A stretch of DNA of 15,195 bases. It comes from an uncultured Clostridia bacterium (lineage in GTDB: Bacteria > Bacillota > Clostridia > Oscillospirales > Ruminococcaceae). The DNA lies in assembly GCA_947632425.1 (NCBI GenBank), contig CANRPG010000027.1:1-15195 (forward strand), read 5' to 3'. Position 1 is the stretch's first letter. Every line of letters begins with the position of its first letter. The notes beneath the pieces are model-generated. The model did not search any database. It was not told the origin of the DNA and saw only the letters and a list, made by a program, of their open reading frames with translations. A program made the translations under genes and the position numbers. This document shows, one piece after another, positions 1-5,907 of this stretch.

Positions 1-1
1 C

Positions 2-178
2 ACTCCCTACCCTAAGGTTTTCCCCTCGAGCTCCTCATTCCTTACCCACACCTACGACCACGCGCTGAGCCTTGGTGAAATGTCGCGACCTCTTCGCACG
101 GAACTTCGTAGCTTTGTGGAGGAGGCTAAAGAGAGAAATACGCATCGGTTTTGTTTACAAGGCAAAAGAGGTCAGTAG
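2..178 (+). CDS. Possible C-terminal tail of a gene cut by the left edge, product unknown
   Basis: This frame is open from the left edge to a TAG stop at 176-178, giving about 58 residues. The translation contains a Ser-rich stretch near its start, then a mixed polar segment (LGEMSRPLRTELRSFVEEAK) that could be an amphipathic helix. I do not recognise a family. No start codon is visible because the frame runs off the edge. Against it: the stretch is short, other frames also have short open runs, and no clear terminator follows directly, though the inverted-repeat element at 290-376 could serve as one. Treat it as a weak call. Confidence 0.3.
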   Translation, partial: TPYPKVFPSSSSFLTHTYDHALSLGEMSRPLRTELRSFVEEAKERNTHRFCLQGKRGQ

Positions 179-246
179 TGCGGGAAATTGATTTGCAACG
201 TACTGCATATAAATTTCATGACAGTTGATTTACAGCTTTTGTAGAA

Positions 247-268
247 ATGGCGTGAAAGTCCACGCTAT
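247..268 (+). other. Small hairpin upstream of the three-arm element
   Basis: ATGGCGTG at 247-254 pairs with CACGCTAT at 261-268 around a 6-base loop, giving 8 base pairs of which one is G-U. The stem is fully paired only in plus-strand RNA; in the minus-strand transcript the same position becomes an A-C mismatch. It has no U-tract and lies 21 bases upstream of the larger structure at 290-376, which shows the same strand preference. Function unknown. Confidence 0.4.
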
Positions 269-289
269 TGAGATTAAACGCACTGTGCA

Positions 290-376
290 AAAGAATTACG
301 GTTTTGTTTTCTGAAAGGCTTCAGACTTTCAGAAAGCAAAATCGCCGCCCCACTTTCGGCGGCGAAGTAATTCTTT
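290..376 (+). repeat. Nested three-arm inverted-repeat element (possible structured RNA or palindromic mobile element)
   Basis: An outer 10-bp perfect inverted repeat (AAAGAATTAC at 290-299, GTAATTCTTT at 367-376) encloses two adjoining hairpins. The first pairs 302-317 with 326-341 (16 bp, one G-U) around an 8-base loop. The second pairs TCGCCGCC at 342-349 with GGCGGCGA at 358-365 around an 8-base loop. Together they form a compact three-way junction with only three unpaired junction bases. In plus-strand RNA all 34 pairs can form; on the minus strand the G-U becomes C-A. On the minus strand the second hairpin is followed by TTTTGCTTTC, so it could act as a leftward terminator. No transposase or coding frame accompanies it. 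Identity unknown. Confidence 0.55.
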
Positions 377-434
377 CAGGGTGGCTTGGAGGCTTAAGCC
401 GACAAGACACTGCGTAAGCGCAAATATTATACGC

Positions 435-463
435 AAAAGAAAAGGCAGCGTGCGTACACTGCC
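435..463 (-). terminator. Second, backup terminator downstream of ppk
   Basis: Read on the minus strand, GGCAGTG (457-463) pairs with CGCTGCC (444-450) around a 6-base loop, with one G-U pair, followed directly by TTTTCTTTT (435-443). It lies past the stronger hairpin at 501-537, so it would catch read-through from hpt-ppk. The stem is short (7 bp), hence moderate confidence. Confidence 0.5.
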
Positions 464-474
464 TTACCAATTTC

Positions 475-600
475 TTGCCTCTTGCTTCTAACTCTGAACC
501 GAAGAAAAAACGGCTTCGCTCAAAATGAGCAAAACCGCTTCTTACTTCTAACATCTAACTTCTTACCTCTGATAGAGCAAAACCGTTTCTTACTTCTAAC
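475..600. repeat. Degenerate 7-base tandem repeat with a duplicated 26-base unit
   Basis: Between 542 and 569 four consecutive heptamers read TTACTTC, TAACATC, TAACTTC, TTACCTC; in the same style 475-495 reads TTGCCTC, TTGCTTC, TAACTCT, and 590-600 begins another run. A 26-base unit starting GAGCAAAACCG and ending CTTCTAAC occurs at 527-552 and 575-600 with one difference. One GAGCAAAACCG copy is an arm of the ppk terminator, and the other copy's distal end overlaps the ppk stop codon (596-598). The pattern suggests expansion and duplication of the gene's 3' flank rather than coding sequence. Confidence 0.6.
501..537 (-). terminator. Rho-independent terminator of hpt-ppk
   Basis: In minus-strand RNA, CGGTTTTGCTC (527-537) pairs with GAGCGAAGCCG (511-521) over 11 bp, two of them G-U, around a 5-base loop, followed by TTTTTTCTTC (501-510). 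On the plus strand the two wobbles become mismatches, so the element is directional. It lies about 60 bases past the ppk stop. Confidence 0.82.
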
Positions 601-2734
601 CTTTGCCGGTCAGCTTTGCAAGAAGTCGCTTGAAAAATCCCTGCTTTTTGGTGGGCTGCGCTGCCTTTTCGGTGCGGTATTTTTCCGCCCTCTCGTAGCT
701 CTCGTTTATGAAAAACTCCTGCGCGTTAAGTGCCGGCTTGCCGCCGACGGGCACCTTTATATATTTGCCGTCGCTGTTTTGCTCGCGCGCTTTTACGTTG
801 TCGCCCAGCTGTATCAGAAAATAGTCAACTATACGCCGCTTGCAGTCGGGGTCGAGCACGGGGCAGGCGACCTCAAACCGCCGCACGGTGTTTCTCGTCA
901 TAAAGTCTGCCGACGATATAAACACCTTTTCAAAGTCTTTGCCGAAGATGTATATCCTCGAGTGCTCGAGAAACCGCCCTACTATCGAGATTATTCTTAT
1001 GTTGTTGGTAACGTTGGGCACACCTGCAACAAGGCAGCTTATGCCGCGCACGATAAGCTCTACCTTAACGCCTGCCTGCGAGCACTGTATCAGCTTGTCA
1101 ATAAGCACTTTGTCGGTCAGCGAGTTTATTTTTGCGCCAACGTACCCCTCGCCGCCCGAGCGCGCTATGTTTATCTGCTCGTCCATCATCTCGCACAGGC
1201 GGTTTTGCATAAGCTTGGGCGCTACCAGCAGATGTGCCGCGTTTTCAACAAATTCACCGACCGAAAGCGCGTTGAACACCGATGCCGCCTCCTGCGCTAT
1301 TTCGGCGTTTGCTGTCATAAGGCAGAAGTCTGTGTAAAGCGCGGCGGTCTTTTCGTTATAATTGCCCGTGCCGACCTGCGTAATATACTTTACCTCGCTG
1401 CCGACCTTTCGCGTTATCAGCAGCAGCTTTGAATGTACTTTCAGATTCTCAGGCCCGTATAGTATGCTGCACCCTGCTTCTTCCAGCCGCTTAGACCAGC
1501 CTATGTTGTTTTCCTCGTCAAAACGCGCGCGCAGCTCTACAAGTGTAGTCACCTGCTTGCCGTTCTCGGCGGCTTTTATAAGAGCCTCTATTACCTTGCT
1601 GTCCCTTGCCACGCGGTACAAAGTTATTTTTATAGACATAACGCTGTCGTCCGCGGCGGCTTCATCAAGCAGCCTGATGAACGGTTTTATGCTCTCATAC
1701 GGGTAGGATAGCAGTATATCTTTTTTCTCTATCTGAGAGATCATCGACTGCGAAGGGTCAACGCCGTAAGGCTCCTGCGGCACACGTTTGGGGAAGAACA
1801 GCTCGGTGCGGTGCGAAAGCTTGCCGCTTATCTCGCCTGTGTATGACATATCCAGCGGCGATTTTACCACAAACACCTGCTTTTTCGATATTTCAAGCCT
1901 TGCGGTAAGCTCGCCCAGCGTGAGGTCTGAAAGCTCTCTTGAAAGCTCCAGCCTTACCGGGCAAAGGCGCTTTCTTTTCTTTATAAGCTCCTGCATGTGC
2001 GAGCGGAAGTCAAGCTCGTATTCATAGCCTGCCTCTTCGGTATTTATATCTGCGCTGCGCGTTATTCGCATAAGAGATTTTTCTTCTATCTTGTAGCCCG
2101 AAAATATCTGCGAAATAAAGTGCAGAAGTATCTCGTCAATAGTCATGTAGCGTATTTTGCCGTTTTTTTCGGAAGTGGGTATAAACAACAGTCTGGCATT
2201 TCCCACGCCCGATTTTACAACACCCAGTTTTACGTTGTTTTTAGATGACAGCTTCGCCACTGCATAAACTTCTCTGTTATTTAAAAACGGGAACGGGTGG
2301 CGGCGGTCTATCACCAGCGGCGACAAAAACGGCAGCATTTCGTATCTGAAATACGCCTCTACAAAGTCAGCCTCTTTCTTGCCAAGGTCTTTGAAAGAGC
2401 ACCTTTTTACGCCAAGGTCAGCAAGATCGTCATCTATTTTAGAGATGGTCTTGCCAAGGTCGCCATACATTGCAGATGTTCTTTTGTATATGGCAGAAAG
2501 CTGCTCGGACGGGCGCATTCTCGTCTTGCCGTCGCGGTCGTTGTCGTTGACAAGCATGGCATCATGAAGCGAACCCACGCGAACCATGTAAAATTCGTCA
2601 AGGTTGCTGGCAAATATAGAAGCAAACTGCAAACGCTCCAGAAGCGGCACGCTGGTATCCTGCGCCTCTTCAAGAACACGGCAGTTGAATTTCAGCCACG
2701 AAAGCTCTCTGTTGTCGTAAACCTTTTTGCCCAT
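596..2734 (-). CDS. ppk: Polyphosphate kinase (PPK1 family)
   Basis: Cytoplasmic enzyme that reversibly polymerises the terminal phosphate of ATP into inorganic polyphosphate. The product is 712 residues, close to the usual PPK1 size of about 690. Family signatures are present in order: an N-terminal NRELSWLKFNCRVLEEA segment, RRHPFPFLNN near residue 145, ITLYRVA and the VELRARFDEENN segment before the active site, then LKVHSK with His434, matching the phosphorylated histidine, and FLEHSRIYIFG with His591, matching the second conserved histidine. SADFMTRN lies further on. The C-terminal 40 residues are Lys-rich and less conserved. ATG is preceded by AAGGAG at a good distance. It follows hpt by 32 bases with no terminator between, so the two are probably cotranscribed. 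The TAG stop sits inside a heptamer repeat. Confidence 0.96.
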   Translation of the reverse strand: MGKKVYDNRELSWLKFNCRVLEEAQDTSVPLLERLQFASIFASNLDEFYMVRVGSLHDAMLVNDNDRDGKTRMRPSEQLSAIYKRTSAMYGDLGKTISKIDDDLADLGVKRCSFKDLGKKEADFVEAYFRYEMLPFLSPLVIDRRHPFPFLNNREVYAVAKLSSKNNVKLGVVKSGVGNARLLFIPTSEKNGKIRYMTIDEILLHFISQIFSGYKIEEKSLMRITRSADINTEEAGYEYELDFRSHMQELIKKRKRLCPVRLELSRELSDLTLGELTARLEISKKQVFVVKSPLDMSYTGEISGKLSHRTELFFPKRVPQEPYGVDPSQSMISQIEKKDILLSYPYESIKPFIRLLDEAAADDSVMSIKITLYRVARDSKVIEALIKAAENGKQVTTLVELRARFDEENNIGWSKRLEEAGCSILYGPENLKVHSKLLLITRKVGSEVKYITQVGTGNYNEKTAALYTDFCLMTANAEIAQEAASVFNALSVGEFVENAAHLLVAPKLMQNRLCEMMDEQINIARSGGEGYVGAKINSLTDKVLIDKLIQCSQAGVKVELIVRGISCLVAGVPNVTNNIRIISIVGRFLEHSRIYIFGKDFEKVFISSADFMTRNTVRRFEVACPVLDPDCKRRIVDYFLIQLGDNVKAREQNSDGKYIKVPVGGKPALNAQEFFINESYERAEKYRTEKAAQPTKKQGFFKRLLAKLTGKG

Positions 2735-2766
2735 GTTTTTTCTCCTTGTTTTATACTATTATAATA

Positions 2767-3288
2767 TTACAGTTTCAGCTTTGCTATGAACGGAAGATTC
2801 CTGTAACGCTCGTTGTGATCCAGCCCATAGCCCACCACAAAATGATCTTCTATCTCAAAGCCCACGTAATCAGCTTTTATGTCGGCTTTGCGGCGTGAGG
2901 GCTTATCAAGGAAAGCGCATATTTTCATGCTTGCAGGTTCTTTTGCCAAAAAGTATTCCGACAGCTTTTTCAGCGTAAGCCCCGTGTCAATAATGTCCTC
3001 GGCGATGATAACGTGCCGCCCCTTTATGTCGGGAATATCTTCAAAACTTATGTCAACGCTGCCGGTGGTGTGGTCGCCTGCGTAAGACTTAGCCTTTACA
3101 AAGCCCAGTTCACACGGCACGTTGATACTGCGCACTAGATCGGAAGCGAATATCACCGCGCCTTTTAGCGTGCATATAAGTAAAATTTCTTTGCCTGCGT
3201 ATTCTGAAGAAAGCTGCTCGCCAAGCTGTTCAACGCGCTTTTCTATTTCTTCTTTAGTAATAAGAACAGTATATTTATCAGCAGCCAT
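2767..3288 (-). CDS. hpt: Hypoxanthine(-guanine) phosphoribosyltransferase
   Basis: Purine salvage enzyme that joins hypoxanthine or guanine to PRPP, making IMP or GMP. The product is 173 residues, within the usual 170-185. Visible family motifs are CTLKGA near residue 39 (the first PRPP-contact loop), KSY near residue 67 (start of the flexible catalytic loop), VIIAEDIIDTGLTL near 93-106 (the PRPP-binding signature with its two acidic residues and catalytic Asp), and FVVGYGLDHNERYRNLP close to the C terminus (base recognition and product site). The start ATG has AAAGGCGG eight bases upstream. It is the first gene of a leftward pair with ppk and is driven by the promoter at 3328-3356. The divergent neighbouring unit contains a purine nucleoside phosphorylase that would supply its substrate. 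Confidence 0.95.
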   Translation of the reverse strand: MAADKYTVLITKEEIEKRVEQLGEQLSSEYAGKEILLICTLKGAVIFASDLVRSINVPCELGFVKAKSYAGDHTTGSVDISFEDIPDIKGRHVIIAEDIIDTGLTLKKLSEYFLAKEPASMKICAFLDKPSRRKADIKADYVGFEIEDHFVVGYGLDHNERYRNLPFIAKLKL

Positions 3289-3327
3289 GACCCCTGCCGC
3301 CTTTCATATTATATAATCTATAATACT

Positions 3328-3356
3328 ATTATAACATAGAATACGACAAATTACAA
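3328..3356 (-). promoter_or_regulatory. Promoter of hpt-ppk
   Basis: On the minus strand TTGTAA (3351-3356) and a perfect TATAAT (3328-3333) are separated by 17 bases. The start would fall about 35 bases upstream of the hpt ATG. The -35 box matches only 4 of 6 consensus positions. Confidence 0.65.
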
Positions 3357-3367
3357 GCCGTAGGCGG

Positions 3368-3396
3368 TTGACAACCGGACAAGAATAGAGTATAAT
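3368..3396 (+). promoter_or_regulatory. Consensus housekeeping promoter of the PP2C-purine salvage unit
   Basis: TTGACA (3368-3373) and TATAAT (3391-3396) are both perfect with a 17-base spacer. Predicted start is near 3403, so the leader before the PP2C start codon is only about 15 bases, with GGTGA at 3404-3408 as ribosome binding site. Its -35 box is 11 bases from that of the divergent hpt promoter. Confidence 0.88.
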
Positions 3397-3417
3397 ATAA
3401 CACGGTGATTTTTTATT

Positions 3418-4179
3418 ATGCATATAAGTATTTACGGCATTACCGACAAGGGTGCTGTGCTTAATATAAATGAGGACAGGATCCTGATAGACGGCAAAGT
3501 TTATGACGGCGGCGAGGTAGAAGCGCTTGTTACAGAGCCTATGATCGCAGCGGTGTGCGATGGCGTCGGCGGCGAAAACTGCGGCGAAGTTGCGGCGCAG
3601 ATGTGCCTTGACGAGCTTGCTAAAGTAAAGTATAATTCTCTTACAGACCTGAAAAGCGTTGTTATGGGTATTCACAAAAAGCTGCTCGATGAAGCGCAGA
3701 AAAGTGAGCAGTACAAAAATATGCAGACTACTCTGTGCCTTTTCGCACTGGATGAAAAATGCAACAGCTGCTGTGTAAGCGTTGGCGACAGCAGGCTTTA
3801 CAGATACGCAGGGGGCGTGGCAACGCAGCTTTCTACCGACCACACGCTGGTGCGGTATCTTTACGACATGGGCGAGATAAGCGCCGAGGAGATGAAAACT
3901 TCTCCCGACAGAAACGTTATTATATCGTCTGTTGGGGGCGACAGCAGTATACCACGGCTGGATGTTTTCTCGATAGGCGAAAGGTTCGGCACGCTGCCCG
4001 ACGATACTATTATAATTTGCAGCGACGGCATAACAGACCACGTTGGCAGAACGGAAATAGAGGTCTGCATGGGGCTGGATGTGCCGTTTGAGGACAAAAT
4101 AGATGCAATTTACCGGCTGGCGCTATCGCGCGGCAGTTGTGATAATCTTTCAGTAATAGGAATAGCAGGTGAATGTTAA
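3418..4179 (+). CDS. PP2C-family serine/threonine protein phosphatase
   Basis: Soluble metal-dependent phosphatase of the PP2C (PPM) fold, 253 residues, the size of bacterial stand-alone enzymes. The motifs run in order: NEDR with Asp20; CDGVGG with Asp48 and Gly49; the Gln-Thr-Thr segment at 103-105; VGDSRLYR with Asp124; SDGITD with Asp203; and DNLSV with Asp242. The usual metal-ligand aspartates are therefore all present, which predicts an active enzyme. It has no signal peptide, membrane segment or sensor domain. Bacterial homologues often sit beside a PASTA-domain kinase, but no kinase gene lies within this window, so its partner must be elsewhere or of another kind. It is first in a rightward unit and its stop overlaps the next start by one base (TAATG), indicating translational coupling. 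Confidence 0.92.
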   Translation: MHISIYGITDKGAVLNINEDRILIDGKVYDGGEVEALVTEPMIAAVCDGVGGENCGEVAAQMCLDELAKVKYNSLTDLKSVVMGIHKKLLDEAQKSEQYKNMQTTLCLFALDEKCNSCCVSVGDSRLYRYAGGVATQLSTDHTLVRYLYDMGEISAEEMKTSPDRNVIISSVGGDSSIPRLDVFSIGERFGTLPDDTIIICSDGITDHVGRTEIEVCMGLDVPFEDKIDAIYRLALSRGSCDNLSVIGIAGEC

Positions 4180-5030
4180 TGTACAAAGAAATACACACAG
4201 AAACAAACGTTGAAAAGGCTCTGGCATTTGCAGAAAAATACAGCATATGCAACGCCCACTGCCACATATACCCCGTGAAGATAGCCGACAAAGCGGTGGT
4301 GAACATAGGCAAGTTCTACGACATTTATATGGACTGCGAAATGGGCACTTCCGAGTCGCTGATAGCTGACGGCAAGCCTTTCGGGGTGGAAAAATACCTT
4401 GTGTGCTCTGCCGCCACCGACCCCTCGCAGGTGGAGAGCATTAACGATTTTATCATTGCCGAATGTGGCAAGCACCCCGAGTTTATAGGCTTTGGCACGC
4501 TGCACCCCGGGTATGAGGGCAGTTTTGAAAAAGAGATACAAAGATGTATGGACGGCGGTCTGAAAGGCATAAAGCTGCACCCCGATTTTCAGCTTTTCAA
4601 CATTGACGACGAAAACGCGCTGCCTATGTATCAGGCGGCTGAGGGCAAACTGCCTATACTTTTCCATATGGGCGATGACAGATACGACTACTCTGCGCCC
4701 GAAAGACTGCTGAGAGTCATGAAGATGTACCCTGATCTCCACGCGTTTGCAGCGCACCTTGGCGGCTATCAGGTGTGGGACAGGGCATCGCAAACTCTTG
4801 CAGGGGTCGATAACGTGTGGTACGACTGCTCGTCCTCGCTGGCGTTTATGACACCGCAGCAGGCTGTCAAATACATACGCACGCTTGGCGTTGACAGGGT
4901 CATGTTCGGAACGGATTTTCCTATGTGGAACCACGCAGGCGAGCTCAACCGCTTTGAGGCACTTGACCTTACCGAGGAAGAGCGGCAGAAGATACTCAGC
5001 GGCAATTTCAAGAAGTATTTTGGTATTTAG
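4179..5030 (+). CDS. Metal-dependent amidohydrolase (Amidohydro_2, TIM-barrel), substrate unknown
   Basis: A 283-residue TIM-barrel hydrolase of the amidohydrolase-2 group, to which ACMSD-like decarboxylases and related hydrolases belong. Metal-site landmarks are NAHCHIYP with His27 and His29, GIKLHPDF near 130-137, HMGD with His163, HLGG with His193, and MFGTDFP with Asp246. No signal peptide is present. A start codon six bases earlier (4173) is possible, but AGGTGA at 4167-4172 fits the ATG at 4179 with a 6-base gap and would abut the other. It overlaps the PP2C stop by one base and lies 43 bases before the nucleoside phosphorylase, with no terminator between. Position suggests a role in nucleoside or base metabolism, but sequence does not show the substrate. 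Confidence 0.85.
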   Translation: MYKEIHTETNVEKALAFAEKYSICNAHCHIYPVKIADKAVVNIGKFYDIYMDCEMGTSESLIADGKPFGVEKYLVCSAATDPSQVESINDFIIAECGKHPEFIGFGTLHPGYEGSFEKEIQRCMDGGLKGIKLHPDFQLFNIDDENALPMYQAAEGKLPILFHMGDDRYDYSAPERLLRVMKMYPDLHAFAAHLGGYQVWDRASQTLAGVDNVWYDCSSSLAFMTPQQAVKYIRTLGVDRVMFGTDFPMWNHAGELNRFEALDLTEEERQKILSGNFKKYFGI

Positions 5031-5073
5031 TATATAGATATACTATTATAAATGTAATAGCGAGGTGTAGACT

Positions 5074-5895
5074 ATGGATATGTATGACAGGCTTTTGCGC
5101 TGTAAAGAGCAGATACGCAAAATAACTGACTTTGAGCCGCAGATGGCGCTTGTTCTGGGCTCTGGGCTGGGCGGCTTTGCTGACAGTATCGAGGTCGAGT
5201 GCTGCGTGCCATATAGAGAGATAGAGGGCTTCCCCGTATCTACCGTGAAAGGGCACAAGGGGCAGTTTATCTTTGGCAGGCTGGGGGCAGTTAAAATAGT
5301 ATGTATGCAGGGCAGAGTGCATTGTTACGAGGGTTACACCGCGCAGGAAACAGTAATGCCGATAAGGCTTATGAAAATGCTCGGCGCGCAGAAGATAATG
5401 CTTACCAACGCTGCCGGCGGCATAAACGCAGGCTTCAAGGCAGGGGATCTGATGATGCTCACAGATCACATATCGCTGTTTGCGCCCAACCCTTTGATAG
5501 GGGAGAACATAGAGCAGCTTGGTGTGAGATTCCCCGACATGAGCAGTATATATAATAAGCAGCTGCAAAACATCATAAAAACCGCGGCAGCTAAGAATAA
5601 TATCGATATAAAAGAGGGCGTGTATGTTCAGCTGACGGGCCCCAGCTATGAATCGCCGGCGGAGATAAGAATGCTTGGCAAGCTGGGCGCAGATGCGGTG
5701 GGTATGTCAACGGTGTGCGAGGCGATAGCTGCCAACCACGCAGGTATGCAGGTGTGCGCGGTCTCGTGCATTTCAAACCTTGCGGCAGGAATAGCCAAAC
5801 AGCCGCTTACCCATGCAGAAGTTCAGCAGACAGCCGACGCGGTGGCAAAGACATTTGAAGCCCTTGTAAAGACCGCTATTGCGGATATGTTCTAA
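5074..5895 (+). CDS. punA: Purine nucleoside phosphorylase (trimeric PNP-I, inosine/guanosine type)
   Basis: Cytoplasmic enzyme that splits purine nucleosides with phosphate into the free base and (deoxy)ribose 1-phosphate. At 273 residues it has the length of the trimeric class. Motifs: VLGSGLGGF at 27-35 (phosphate loop), GHKGQFIFG with His61, GRVHCYEGY with His83, TNAAGGIN at 111-118, LTGPSYESPAEIRML at 187-201, and GADAVGMSTV at 205-214. By alignment from memory with the human enzyme, Glu197 and Asn235 match the Glu201/Asn243 pair that favours 6-oxopurines. The product hypoxanthine or guanine is what the divergently encoded Hpt uses. GAGGTG six bases before the ATG supports the start. The next gene follows after 12 bases. 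Confidence 0.95.
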   Translation: MDMYDRLLRCKEQIRKITDFEPQMALVLGSGLGGFADSIEVECCVPYREIEGFPVSTVKGHKGQFIFGRLGAVKIVCMQGRVHCYEGYTAQETVMPIRLMKMLGAQKIMLTNAAGGINAGFKAGDLMMLTDHISLFAPNPLIGENIEQLGVRFPDMSSIYNKQLQNIIKTAAAKNNIDIKEGVYVQLTGPSYESPAEIRMLGKLGADAVGMSTVCEAIAANHAGMQVCAVSCISNLAAGIAKQPLTHAEVQQTADAVAKTFEALVKTAIADMF

Positions 5896-5907
5896 CGGAG
5901 AGATAAT

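Noticed and set aside
321..554. 77-codon leftward open frame in the left flank
   Set aside because: It runs through the terminators and heptamer repeats downstream of ppk, which explain the sequence better.
482..1432. 316-codon rightward open frame opposite ppk
   Set aside because: It lies antisense to a ppk gene with all its family motifs, has no ribosome binding site of note and its protein resembles nothing; open antisense frames are common in this codon usage.
3304..4041. 245-codon leftward open frame opposite the PP2C gene
   Set aside because: It would need to run through the two promoters at 3328-3396 and is antisense to a clearly functional phosphatase gene.
4176..4934. 252-codon leftward open frame opposite the amidohydrolase
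   Set aside because: Antisense to a gene with intact metal-site motifs, and no supporting signals.
5043..5060. CTATTA/TAATAG inverted repeat before the phosphorylase gene
   Set aside because: Only six A/T-rich pairs, no T-run, and similar ATACTATTATAA strings occur at about 2752, 3324 and 4010, so it reflects base composition.
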